Notes under the pieces: model-generated | Told to the model about the DNA's origin: nothing | Databases searched by the model: none | Seen by the model: only the letters and a program-made list of their open reading frames with translations | Program-made: the position numbers and the translations under genes | Assembly (NCBI GenBank): GCA_037389465.1 | Contig: JAZARR010000214.1 | Coordinates: 1-64,000, forward strand | Direction: 5' to 3' | Source: Baylisascaris procyonis | Taxonomy: Eukaryota > Nematoda > Chromadorea > Rhabditida > Ascarididae | DNA: 64,000 nucleotides | In this document: positions 13,297 through 27,600 of the stretch, piece by piece | Layout: each line of letters begins with the position of its first letter | Position numbering within the stretch: position 1 is the first letter of the stretch

Positions 13297-16200
13297 GTTT
13301 TTTCCTTGTTTCCTTTTTTATCGTTATTTTATCCTTCGTTTTTTGAAAAACTTGTTGTTTCTTAGATAACGATCAAATAGACACGTCGTATTGAATTGAA
13401 TTCAAACCCCTCCCCCTTTTCTCGCCAGGTATTTGATCGATAGTTGCTCGCATTCACCGAAAGAAATGATTTTATTTCTTAGCAGGTCAGAGCTCTCGTT
13501 TATGTTTATAATTTTCTCTTTTGAGATCTCTAAGGAAGTCGATCAAAATTTGTACTTTGAAGGTGGCATGGGATGTTGAAATGGTGAAGCTGCCAAAATT
13601 GCGAAAAAAATCGAAAAGTGATGAGAAGATGGAGGATCTTGTCTCGAAGTATGATCATTTACTCGGCAAAAAAAGGTTGATCCTTTCTTCACTTTGATCA
13701 TATCTTGCAAATTAATTTTTTTAATCATTTTCTTTTTTAACTTTTTATCAGCACTTAATAGACCTTTCAGTTCTTATAAATAAATGCATGAGAGAAACTA
13801 TTGCTATTGAAGGTTGCTTGATTATATTGGTTGGTTCGATTGTGGAATTAAATCTGGATGGGGAGGAGAGGGGATCACTAGTATAATATGAAACATAATG
13901 TAGAAGGGGAGCTGAGTGTTGGTCGAGATGAAGTAAATTTTCGGCTGAAGTATCGAACCATTCTTGGAATGATGGTCTAGCTGGGGAATGCCTCTTATAA
14001 ATCCAAGAGGGAAAAATTCCTTTAATCGTCTCACCCTTTTGCATTAAATAACGAAGTTTCATACGAAGAATTTGAGTATAAAAGCTGTTAGTCATTCGTA
14101 ATTAATGCTGTATGTATATGGCTTTAAGATTGTGTATGTATCCACATAGTATGATGATCGTAAAACGAGGTGTAACGGCTTCTGAGAATGCTTTTCCACC
14201 ACTGCGAAACGACGAATTCACCGAGTTTCCGGTAGGCATCTTCATGAATGTTCGCTCATTATCTGAGAACGCTGCTGTTAAGATAGTTGCGTTCAGAAGT
14301 TTATCATTCAATAAACGATTTTCATTGGCATATCGTCATCGTTAACAGTTTTGCTCTTATTTGGTGCTATTTATGTTAAGAAACCTTCCGTAACTTAGAG
14401 GGGGAATACAAAAAGTCTTACTTGCTAGACGGTCACAAGTACTAAATGGAAGACTTCGAATGTTTAAAATGGCGACGGTAGCCGATTTGAGTTGAGTAAT
14501 GCATAATTTTTTTATATAACATTTTTTGAGATGCTGTTGATCTCACGTTACACTTGCAATTTTGTTTTTCATTGATCTCTTTCCTTCCCATTTCCATTTG
14601 TTTTCTATTGCAAGGAGGACTGCATTCCTGTATTGTTTCATTCATATATACTCTTCTGTATCTCTCGTTAATAGCTTTTTTTCCGTGAGTAGTTTAGCTG
14701 AAAAAAAAAGAAGAATATAGGGATATGAGCGAAGTTTATACAAACAACGAATGTTGATTGTTTTTTGTTAATACTCGTGTGCACTGGAATCGTCGATGAG
14801 ATCAGCTAAGGCATCAATTATTATAACTTTTTGTTATTGTTTGCCGTTTGATGTCAATGATGAGCACTATGCAGTGATTTAATTACGAGCCTTATTTTAA
14901 GATTCGCAATTATTCGCGAATACCCAATTTCAAAGATGGAAACGTTTTCCACTTATCAGTGCAATCATTCTTCTTAAGTTTTTTCCCTTCTTCTCTATTG
15001 GGTGCCTTTCTGAAGGTGTTTACGTCAGTTTTTATATTATTTTTTCAGCCGAAACAGTTCGATGAGATGCAGTTTCTTTCTTGATGCTTGCTTTCTAGAT
15101 ATAATTGCTTGTTTCTGCTAACTACCATATAATAGCACTGCTTGATGCTTGCTAGAATCAAAACCTTGTTAGTATATGATATTGCACCTTCGGCGTATGT
15201 TTAATAAATTCAATTCTGTTGACTGCGTCTTATAATCTTCGGATCAAGGAAGCAGCTAAAAAAATGGAGCACTGCACAGAGTCCTAAAGAACAAGCCCAT
15301 GCTGTTGTATTCCAATAGATTTTTTTCTTTTTATTTCTCCAATCAATACACATCCATTTTTTCCTATTGCCTGAAAAATCCAGGAAGGTGGTATCCTCCA
15401 TCTCCCCTTTTTCTGACTTTCCCATCATTCACCAGACACCAAACAAGAGGCATTAAGTTCCTTGTAAGTCGGTTTCAGTCTGTGATCTGATTTTATAGGG
15501 TTTATACCGTGAATGTTTGCGATATTTTATTGATAAACAATTGGCATGATTACAGGTGAATGCAGTATCAAATTTCGGCAAGCAGGAGAAATATTTTTTC
15601 TTGCGTGTTGGACGATGTGCACCAACAGGTGCTGGTGAATTATGGCTGAGCACAGAAAGTGGAGAATGTGCAAGAAGTATCTACGAGAAGGTCAGCAAAA
15701 TCTGCGAAAGAGAGAGCGAAAAGCGGAGATCACAAGGCAGCAGACTGTAAGATATAGATATTTTGATGCGTGATATATGATAGGTTGTGAGCTGTATTCA
15801 TACATTCGAGCCAGGGGAAATAAAGAAGAAGTGATATGTTGGCGTTGAAGATTTCGAAACGTTTTTTGCATATGATAAATTCTGCCGAAAAGTAATTAAA
15901 TATATTTATAGTTTAAAATAAAATGAGAGTTCTAAGTGACGTTTGATGAAATTTGAAAAATTACATATTAAAATATTTTTTCATCACGTGGAAGGAATTT
16001 TTCTCCAATGAACATATGTATGATATTATATGAACACAGAACTTCATAGGAAATTTATATCCGCTTGCAGAACCGCGGTATTGAGGGAACTATTAATGAA
16101 CAATTAAGAACGCTATTGATGAAAATTTATCGATGCGTGGAATGAGTCATTAGATAGAAGAGGATAGGGGGGATGGAATTGTTTGGATTTAGTTAATGGG

Positions 16201-19200
16201 TTTTTGGAGCATTGAAAGTGAAGAGTTTAATAATGAGCCATTTATTTAAGGCCATCTTTCACGTCGAGAACGCTGCGAAGTGGTACTCATCGAGAGCGTG
16301 TACATTCACAACCTCATCGACCTCAGACTGATAACAACACGTTAGTTGTTTATTTTTGTTTTCGCTTTCTCTTTTTCTTTCCCGAGGAAGGGAAAGGGAA
16401 TTTCACTTGCTGTTTTTCTTTGTTTATTTCGCCCAATGGTTCGTATACAAAGATGAAAAATAAGCAAGGATGAATGTGGAGCTTATTAGCATCAAAATTT
16501 CAACTCTTTTCTTACCTTATAATGCTTTAGCTTACTCATTTCTCCTTATGTCACTCTTCCCTTACGAGCTCAACTTACATTTTGCAGTCTCAACTCTTAC
16601 AGCCTTACAATTTTAAGGCGACCTATTATCATACGAAACATCTATTTTTCTTTTCACGTTTATTCAGGAAGCTTCTTGTAAAACCCTTCCAGTCAAGTAC
16701 CAATTTGGTAATTGTAGATTTGCAGTTTTTAGTGTTAATTGTCCGCTTCGCAAGATGATGCCGTTGATGAAGCAAATAAGAGAGCGCAGGAATGGCTAGC
16801 ACGATGTGCTTTCTTGCAGTTTTGGCGTAGTCTAGTAGCTCTTTCAACTGCGTGGCCATTCACAAATCTTACTTAATATACAAGTCTATACATAAACAGG
16901 TCCACCTAGGATAGTACCTAAATTAACAAATTTTCGACCGAAAATTTTTATTTACTAAACCGGTTTTTCGTATTTACTAAACTCTGCATAACTCCATAAG
17001 TCAAATGATGGATCGGAACGAAAATGAGCTAATGCGATCAAATGGATTTAGATATTAAGCCTGTCGAATTCTGCCGTTATGAGTTAGGTGGTCGATGAAT
17101 CGAATTGCCAAACAAAAAGATCCACCAGCAACAGCTATGATGCTTTCAAAATACACTTGTATGGAAAGGTTGCGTAAAAATGCGTAATGTTCACGTAGTG
17201 GAACCATGCATGTTCGATTTGCAAATATCATCGGATGATTCGTAATGAACATCTCATGTTCATTACGAATATCTCTGAGCTTGAGTGATATTTTAGATGG
17301 GATATCTTGTAGGCATATGTTCACTTTAGTTAACTCACGCTGTGACATTTTAACGCGCTCCTCCTTGTGCCTTTTTTGCAGAAATTTTTTTTTTTTAGAA
17401 ACCGCAATTTATGAAGAAAGAATCTGTAAGTGAAGAGAATCCCATGACAGCATGGTGGATTGATGAAGTCGATTGTAGTCAAGATTTCGAAGTTGATCAC
17501 CAGTTCTCTTCCACCTGTGGCGCTCTTGTCGAATGTCTCATTAATTTTGAACTATGTTGCTGTGTTCTGAATATCCTCCGCCCACGCCAAGTGATTTTGA
17601 ACCTCGCAACCGTCCCCATTGATGCCGTAAAAGTACCCGGCTTGTAGGAGTTTCGCTTACTAATCGCAACCATAAGCGTATGGGAAATTTCTTCTGGTGC
17701 CGGTCGAATTACTAAAGGTTGGCGGCATGCTGAGAGTGAGTTTGAAGCGTCGAGTTGAACACTAAGCGATATGCCAAAAGAATGCTAAGCATTCAAAGCG
17801 CTCGCAGACGCGTCCAGTCATTCCTTCCTCTATTTAGACAAAATTTTTGATGGGTATTTGCTTGGTTGGTTTCATGCGCGCTCGCTGAAGCGGAAAAAAT
17901 TGCCAGATATTGTCCCACTGATCAAGTCAACTGGCAAAAATTCATTTGGAGTAACCTGAATCAATTTGTTAACTGAATTGCCAAAAAACGTCGAACATTT
18001 GTGTTTCTGGATTTCGAACATTGCATTGATTAGCTCGCAAGCAACAAACTTTGTGGGATTATCAACGTTCTGCCGCACTCTCCCTTAGTTCCATGAGGGA
18101 TTTCCAGATAATCTGTTCTCACTCATAATTCATAAGAATCTCTTACCTCCGCACAGATGATGATTCATCTCACTAGGTTATGGGTGAGAATGAGGCCTTT
18201 GTCTGCGTTCGCTACTGCAGACTTACCCTACTTCTATCGTGTAGAGTGTTTCCGAAGAAAATTTTTCGGTAATTTGTACAGTCGTTCCATTTCATTCGTG
18301 TTCTCAGTTCTTTGAGCATTTTGCCGTTATTTTGACAGCAAATTGATCAGTAGGATTGAAATGCAAAAATCGTTTATCACTGCACTCTGGAAATATTATC
18401 CCACCTGATTCTGATCACAAAAATTGCTCGAAAACTTTTCAGGTATTGCTTTTGAACCTAGGTGGTCTACCACAATGAGTGGTACCCTCTTTATTTGCAT
18501 ATGTATCTGTTAGTGGTAACATTTTAAAATGTTTCATTTAATAACTCCCAATTTCTCAGATTTCTGAGTTTCCTGGATCCTAATATTATCCCCTCCGCGT
18601 CTGCATGATTTGTTTTTTTTTTTTTTTTGTTATTGAAATTCTATTCGGATCTGCTAGTCTGTTCAAACAATGAGCATCATAAGGCGATTTTGAATTGCAG
18701 TGTTTACAAAGTAATTAACTTAATCAATTTAGACGTAAACTACGACCTAAATTGATTCAGGCCCATATCCGCATTAGAGGCTACAAGGAAGACTTCAGCG
18801 ACAAGTATTGCAAGTATGTTTGCATCACCGAGTGCATCAATCACCAATCCTATTGCGTTCAGCGCACGATCGAGCAGCTTTTGTGCTAGTCAATCCTCAT
18901 CACCAAAGAGGTGTTTCATTTCATATTAGCTTATTTATGAGCGTTTAGAAACTGTTGAAATATCGAATTCATCGATTTCTTACTAGTCTTAAATATATTT
19001 ATATATGAATGAGTGAGGGATGATACTGAACCTTAAAAAAGGGCGTTGGATCGTAATTTGAACTATTGTTAGAAGTTTGCATGAAACAATGGAAAAGCTA
19101 AATGACTATATTAAAAAATTTCCTAGTGAAGTAGCTCGTTGAGATGGTAGTGCTTCATTGGCACTATCAGTTTTTGAGTGTAGCATTATTACATAGATTT

Positions 19201-22200
19201 GCATGAGGAGAAAATATACACGTATAATTGCAGATATGTTACAAGCCAACGTGAGGAAATTCGAGCGGAACTATGAAATACTTTTCGTTGAACGATTCTG
19301 GTGTTTGGGACATTTGAGAAAAATTGTGCAACTCAGAAAACCTTCGAAAGGATATACTGAAATTTCGAAGTGAAGTGTGAAAATAAAGACGCAGAAAAAC
19401 TGACAACAGTTAAGGGAGAATAGTGCCCAAAAATTTTAGGTCTGTTAACACTGCTAAGAGATCAGCTACGGAATGGAGAAGAGGGGGATTGTTCTTGTGT
19501 ATTGTATGACATACTTAGGCAATAGGTAACGAAATGTTGTAAATTGAAAAATGTATCGTGAAAGGGAAGTAGCGAAGCTTAGTGAGGATTTTTTCAGAAG
19601 GGCAATCATTATTTCATTTATCTTTTCTTGTGTTAGGTGCCGTATTTTCCCACAATACCATCCCTTCCTTCATTAAACGCTTCGAATATCTCCATGCCTC
19701 TTCGTTTTGAATAATTGCGGAAACTATAAGTCACCCTTCGTCACATGTAAAGGATCTAGATGACAACCGATCGCTATCAGGTCCAGCTTAGATTTAACCG
19801 CCACTGAAATATAGCTCCCCATCCAGAATTAATGCACACAGAACATGCTCAATTGTAAGAAAACATTGAAAGTGAGGAGATTAATTTTCTATCCCTCGCT
19901 CCTCATCTTTCCGTTCCTAGCGTGATTTACAGATGGCCTAAGCATCTGTGGCACTCGTTTTCGAAACGTACGAATACCACTGATCCCAGCTTATAATCCA
20001 AAAAGTGCGGTATAATGAAGTAGTTGCATCGGTATTTGATAAAAGAAAATTTCGTAGCTCGTCATCGTGAGGCTTTATATTCCTGTAGTGTAGAAAACGT
20101 ATTTTAGAGTGACTGAAGCATTCACTAATGGTTACAGTTGTACGATAGGATGTGATAGCACCTTGAAAATGAGGTCTCTGCATCGTTTAATTCTTTAGGG
20201 GATCTAGTTGAAGTTTCTAAATTATATCTGCAAAACTCACAACATTTAATACGAATTCTCATCCTGCTTGATCAGTATCTCAGTGTAGATATCAGTTGGA
20301 CTGGAAACATTAGCGTAATAGTTTATATGTAGCGAAGTGATCTGTATATAAAATGCTGTCAAAAAAGTATCGTTTTTATTATTTTTATCCGAGTGGGAAA
20401 GGAGAGAAAAGAACATTTGCTTTAAATTCCACTTATTCTCATTGATGAAATTGCACCATATCGTTTTTTGTGCACTATTATGTCCATCACCATATTTCAG
20501 CGTAGTGCCTGTTGTGCGAAAAGTAATTAAAGAGGAGTCAACTTCGACGTCGCTATCCGATACTCGGCAGAACTCCTCAACGGATGTTGTGATGTTTGTG
20601 GGTGATCGAGATAAGGGTGAGGTAGTCAATGAGGAACAAGAGGAATCAAGTGGTGGAACAATTATGTACATTGGCGACCGAGAGGAATCGGAAAAGCCAG
20701 ACGATGGAACTCCAAAATGTAAGCATTTCTAAAATATCGCAATTCCCAGTGATGTTTAAAAATTGGTGTTGCACACACAGAAACAGGATTGTTTAGAAGA
20801 GCAGTTACATGTGAGAGTGCTTTGCTTTTATGTCAAAGATGAGGGGGGGAGATAGAAAGGATGGAAAGGGGAGGGGTAGTGATTAAGTTATAAAAAAAAT
20901 CGCGGTAGAGAGGCATCGTTTGTGTTACATTTGTATAGCGCTCGGTTTGTGTGGTATATTTATAGACACCAATAATGATGAAAGCTGAAGAAAATTTAGC
21001 GAACTATTTTTGGCACTTGATGTATTTACTAACGTTGGTGTTCATTTTCAATTTTTCTAGCAAGTAGTTTTGTTTCCATTTGGAAACTTTTTTTGAGAAT
21101 TTTTATTCACCATAATTTGTTTTCACTTCTGCTGATTTCTTGCCCTTTCTTTGCACTACTTCATAATTTTTTTTTGTTGATTCACATCGAATATATTGGA
21201 AGAAGTGGAAAAAACAGTGACAGTTGTAATTATCAAATATTTTCTTTCGGACATACAAAGCATGGAATATTCAACAGTATTTCATTTACAAAGAGTATAT
21301 CATATTTTTTTGCCTCTGAAAGATCCGATATTCAGAAGTAGGGACAAAGAAAGGCAGCTTCTTTGAGAAAAACTGTAGATAAACTAAAGAGTTTGAGAAT
21401 TAAAGGATACTGCCTAACTCGTATTCCAAATGAGATACTCGATTCCGCTATCATGCCTTAAAATTTTTTTCTTTTCTGTTTTTCGTTTGGGACGATATCA
21501 CGAATCGTCTGCTGTTGAGACGTGTTTGCCATACTGGAGTTGGATGTATACCTCAAATTCGTAGTTGCGGTTATAATTTTGAAGGAAAAGTTTTATTAAG
21601 TAGGAGCTTCTCCATTTTAAGAAGGTTTAAGTGAGAGCTTACTCATGGTTGTGAATACTTATTTTGGTTTCGTTTTTGCTTGTTTTCACTGAGCATTTAT
21701 ATTCTTATTTCTAAACCTCAATGCTTGTAGAAGCTGGAACTTTGCGAACCCACCTGTAGCGCTGATAGCGAGAACAAAATTTGCTTCTCGAGAGGCAGTG
21801 TTATTGATGAGTGAGCATATTCGAATGCCATAGGTACGGTCTTATCAATTTCTCAACTTTTGAAACGGTGATACATCGACGGGAGATGCTTATTCGCAGG
21901 GAATGTAGTTCGTCGATTCTTGCAACATACTAATGACATCAATACTTTAGCGAATCGATCCGTACCGAAACTCTTGAAGGGAACATCTTCGTTGGCTGGC
22001 GACTATACGATATTCGATGGTGGATCGGGCACCAGCACTTTGCACGACACATTGATGCCATCTTTAATACGTCCCACTTCGTTCACCAAGCGTACGCGTT
22101 TGCATCATAAAAATGTTGTTTTACTGAATGGCCAGAAGTAACATTACCAGTGATTTTGGGATGTTTTTGACTGAACATTTCACAAAGAGTTCCTACCATC

Positions 22201-24583
22201 GCCTTGAAGTGATCGGCGAGTGAACTTTGGAATTGTTTACTATCTTACTGTTTTTTGTCAAGTCTCTCATCGATTCGACTTACTTCTCCGAAAAAAAGTT
22301 AAAAAAATAAGCATTCGAAAATATTAACGTGATCACCATTGACAGTTTTTGATTGTTATTCGATTCTCTTTGTCCATTTATGTAAAAATTAGCTAAGTAA
22401 ATCCTGTTTATATGCATGATCGACATGGAGAGCTGTGCATTTTTCAAATGGGGCTTACCTGGATGACGATTTATGCAGGTGTGGGACAAAAAAGAATAGC
22501 AGCCACGCGTCTCTTTGATAACACTATTACATCTTGTGCATTATTTGAATTCTGTTTTTCGTTCGCTTTATTGCACTCGTTTATTTGGGCAGAGATTAAG
22601 ATCTTTCGACCATGTTATTTTAGTTTTTGATGCTGTTCTACAAATTTGCATTCACAGATCGTATTAGTCGTGATTATTCATTTGCACAGACGTATTGGTT
22701 TCTCGCCACAGCAGTTTTCCCTCGGAAATGGTGAAGCTATAAATGATGAGTGTGAGGTGCGTAGAATACGACATGGCGTGGCTTGCTGTACCAGCAGTTT
22801 TAAGAAAAATAGTTATTATTCAGAGAGACCTATAAATTTGCTAGCAATTTTTCTATCGATCGGGTTTTCATTTCCGTCAGTCTTATCGCAGAAAAACGAA
22901 TCTTTTTTAAAAGATAACTGTAGGCGGTCGGATTATTTACAGTATGACTTCGTTGCGGCCATTTTTTCAAGTGTGGAGATGAATTTATAAAATTGGATAT
23001 CTTTTCTGGCACGCCTTTCCACTTATTTTTATTTGTTTACGGATGGCTACGCTTTCTCCTCCCTCATATTGATGTAAGATTTTGGCTGTTTTCCCCGTAA
23101 ATATGTATGCTTATTACAGAAATTTCTGTGCATTCAACGAAGGAAGCATATGAGATTCCTGATGGTGAATATACACAAATGGAATGCGCTGCCGAATCGA
23201 TCCATTTACCTGTACCTAACCGTATGTCTTTTTTTCCTCATTGTGGACTATTTGCTGTCGGAATGCGAGGGGTGCTCTTATTCCTTTTCGGCCATCCTCA
23301 AGGCCTTGGAAGTCTCTAACAATTGGCAGCTGATCCCACTTGCATCTACTCAAAAATTAAGGGAGCGGAGGGGGAGAGGGAGGGGGATAGTATGCGTCGC
23401 TAATTTCTCCGAAAATTGCGCTAGCAAAATTCCCTTAAAAAAGAAGGAATGGTACGTTCTGTATGGTATCACCAAAGAAATTTTAGCAGTAATATAGATT
23501 GACGCGTAGGTCAATTGCTTCTAATGGGGAACAAACTGTTGCAGGAAAATCAATTTCGTTGTAGGCTATCGTAGAAAGAAGGGGACTGAAAGTTCGTATA
23601 AGACCTAGGTGAGGACTAGGTGAGGACTGACTAGTGTATTTGGTATTCGATTGTTATAGCGAATGATCATTTGTTTTCAAAATTCGCTTTGCGATATGAC
23701 AGCTAACCGGTGAAAAGGGAAGTTAATGGTGTCAGTCAACGGCTATCTATGAAATTACTGATGATGCTGTGCTCCTATATCTTGCTCTAACTTCTGGTAT
23801 TTGAAATGGCTTTTCATCATATTTTGCTATCCGTTGTTGCAGACTGTAACTGCGCTCTCGAATTTTGCAGTTATTTACTTTTCACTATTGACGGATTTGC
23901 CCCTCTTCTCATGGTTTGTTTAGAAGGATTATTTTTGAATGAGAGCATTGCCTGTGTACGCTGTTTTAAGCAACGAATGACTGCCAAAAGTTTTCATCAA
24001 TGGAACGCAACCTCCTTAAAAATCACTTTACAGCAGTTAGATTCAAAGGAGTTAATAAAGGTGTTGGTATAATGTGTTCCGGAATGCGTGATGATTTGTG
24101 CGATTATAGGCTCTGTAATCCTTCTAAACGAGAGCCAACAGACCTTGCCTTCCATTTAATACATTTGATTCAGACGTTGATTTATTGCTTCCATCTTTCA
24201 GCAGATCAAAATTTCAACCTCACCGAAGTGCGTTCGTATGTGTCGGATAGCACGGAAAGTTGTCATTCAGGTGCTTTTTCCAGCCGATCGATTCCCACTG
24301 CTGAAAGTGCGTTCGCTTATTGCTCTCTTTCATTTCCTTTTTATTTTGTTATTATTTCGACCCATTTCTTAAATTTCCATATTATTTGTTGCTGCTTTAT
24401 GCGTCCGCGTCCATCTTACTTTGCATGTGTCTGAGATATTGCATCTACGCCTGCTTCTTCTTGATTTCACACATCAGGTAATAAAATTTAAATAACGTCT
24501 CAATATTCGACTGCAGCTATATCGCAAAATCACCGCTGTAATATTTAAATATATTTGTGTTTATCTATGCGCGTGTGTATGCC

Positions 24584-24661
<78 letters not shown>

Positions 24662-27600
24662 CTGAGAAATGTATACCAAAATCGCATTTGCGTATTAGCG
24701 CTCCCATCTTGTCGTGTTTATCATGACATATGAAATTTAAAAAGAGAGAAACTCATCGTGTCGGATGTATCGTTGTGTTTGTCAGTAACCAACTTGTGAA
24801 TGGAATACTTCAGATGATAACAACCTTCATCGTTTGATCGATCAGATTTGTTTTCTCATCCATAGTTTGACGTGCCAAGTAAAGGGATGGAAGTTTTTTG
24901 TTATTGTTGTTGTTCTACTACATTTAATTAAATTTCGAATATTGCCACTACGTTTTATGTATTACGATGGAAAGGTTTAAAAATATGCACCATTTTGTTC
25001 TTGTGCCAAAATCTAGTATAGAGATCGAGTGGTATGGACTATATGAAGTAATGCTCCTAAAATCATTTCCATTGTAAAGTCTGTTTTGTATTTTTCAAAG
25101 TTATTTAAATGCATAAGCCTGAAATGTCTTGATTTTCTACACGTCTAGGCAATGTGGTTTTGTTAATTAATTGCACATATGCTACATTAGCAATTTTTGA
25201 ATGTAACTTTGAATTTATTATGAACACCATCGAAAAGTTTCCGCCGTACGCGTTAACATCAAGGCACATACAATCGTTTTGTTGCTAAGATTTTGTTGTG
25301 GATTTAATAAAATTCTTCCTGTGTGAATTTCAGTGTGAATCAGAACCTGTGTGATTTGATTGATTTGCACGTTTGTTTACGGATTAATGGAGTTTACGAA
25401 TTTACACCAATTTTTTGGAAGTCCTTATGTCGAAATTTAAGACGCTACTTGAAAGGTATATTTGATGATTATTCAACGAATCAATGACGGATGTTAGTTT
25501 TTTAAAACTGCGAGTAATTTACGCTTTCTCCCGGTTTTTTATGATTTCCTTTAAGAAATTTTCACTCTTTCATAAGTGGGTGATTTATAACTTTGTAACA
25601 GCCTGTTTGCAGCTTGTTTATAAGAATTTTTTAAGCGAGTGGGGACAGTCAGCGTGCCTACTCACTTGGTTCGAGGCCAGTGCCGCAAACGGTGGTTCCA
25701 CTCTCAGCCACGAGGCATCTACATTGTAGGGTCAGCAATGATGTAATCGACGAAACTGTCACAAAGCAATTCGACGATCCTCGCAAACGTGCTCATTCAC
25801 TCGGCAGTAAATCATGGTAGCTCTTGCTAACTTATTAGATGCGGTTTCCTTAGTAATATTCCATATTTCACTTTTACTCTTTTTTCATCATGTTTTATCT
25901 ATAAAATCAGTTTTGCGCCCTATTCGTTTGACAGCCATCATTATAACGGACTGAAAAATATGATAACAAAAGCTTTTTGTTTGAGAGAAAAATAATCTCG
26001 TTTAGTCGGTGTCGTGTTTCTTTCTTTCTTTCTATCTGTGCTTTATATAGCCGTGATTTAAAAATATTTATCAACTATGTGCGCTAATCGGAAGAACATG
26101 AGATATGACAGCTATTGGATATCGATTTATACTGCAGCATATATTTTTTCGTGAAATAATCTCTGGATTTTGCTGAGCACTTTGTGGAAAAGAGCTATTT
26201 TAATTTTGACGCTTTTCATAACGGGGTTCGTTATGACGTTGGTTAATCTCAACGTATAAGGGCTAACAAAAGAATCGCTATTTACTGCAGCAAATAGAAG
26301 TATTACTCATCTAGTTATTGCAATTCCTCATCGTTTGATGAAATATATGACGAAGAAGTTTGTGTGAGGAATGCTTTTTTTGAAGGATGAAACCTTTGCG
26401 GAAGTCCTCAGGCATACGATCAGGTAGTGAATGTTCTGATGCGAATGGCGTGCGACAACGTTCTGATAGTTTTGGTTCATCCAACGGTTCGATTTTATGC
26501 ACGTTTGTTACATGTTTTTATTCCACAGCCTATCCACGTGAATTGCGAGCATTTATGGACTCCATGAAACTTACGTGTTGTACTTCACATGATAGACACG
26601 TGATAAGGGCACTCATGATGAGATGGGCGCCAAAAAAAGTACTTAATTTTTATAGCCGCTTACACCGGAAAAGATAACAGCGTCCAGTTTTTGGTTGTTT
26701 GTTGCTCTTTTTTTCAATTAAATGGAGCAGTTGAATTGCGCGCCGTGCCACGTTCTGTAGTTCAATTTGTCACTTGTTCACGTGAATTCCCGATGCTTTT
26801 GTCTTTAAATCTTAATTACGCAAGCAAAGCAAAGAATGTTCAAAAAATAAAACTATGCAAAAAAGGAAATATGGCATGCGATCACGATAGTCGGAAAGCC
26901 GACGTCATTTAAATACAAATTCATAGGTTTTCTCGAAGCCAAGATGTTTTAGGTGAGACTAGTGCAGGAAGTTTGTTCCACACCCCGGCGACCCGAGAAG
27001 AAAAGAATCTTAAACTGAGTTTAAAGTTGAGATTCGCAGGAACGATTTACAATTATGCGCCTAGTAAGTTAGGTCGATTGAAATAAGGGAATATTAGATC
27101 GAATTCAGTATCGGAGGAATCATAAATAATTTAAAGCAAGATATGAGATTTAATCCAAAGCAACGATATTTAAACCATTTAGGGTGAAAATGCATGGGCA
27201 ATGTGGTGTCTTGAAATTTTTCCAAAACCTCTGTCTTTCGTCAATGTAAACAATTGAGTGATGGAAATTCCACGGTCTTAACTGGCGTGATTTGATGATG
27301 ACACTCATCAGGATTTTTCATCGTGCACGTTGACGAAATTGAGCCATAGACTATGTGCGGTCGCAGGGATGTTTCTGCGATCTAGGTTCATATAATATTC
27401 CTTATTTTGAACTTGACTAAAGTATCTTTCACTAGCATCGGTCAAACTTCGCAACCGCGATCCTGAGGATCTTTTTATATTTTTGATGTCCTATACTCAG
27501 CTGTCTGCCATTACAGGTACGGGTTCGCGAGCTGCCTCATTTTCCGCCCAAAGAGACGCGCGTAAAGGAGCTCGCCTTTCATCGACGACACATGATCGTG

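Noticed and set aside
26529..26575. Exon-like YPRELRAFMDSMK segment after a ccacag acceptor
   Set aside because: Its phases do not join exons 13 and 14 of the IRS-like gene; at most an alternative exon.
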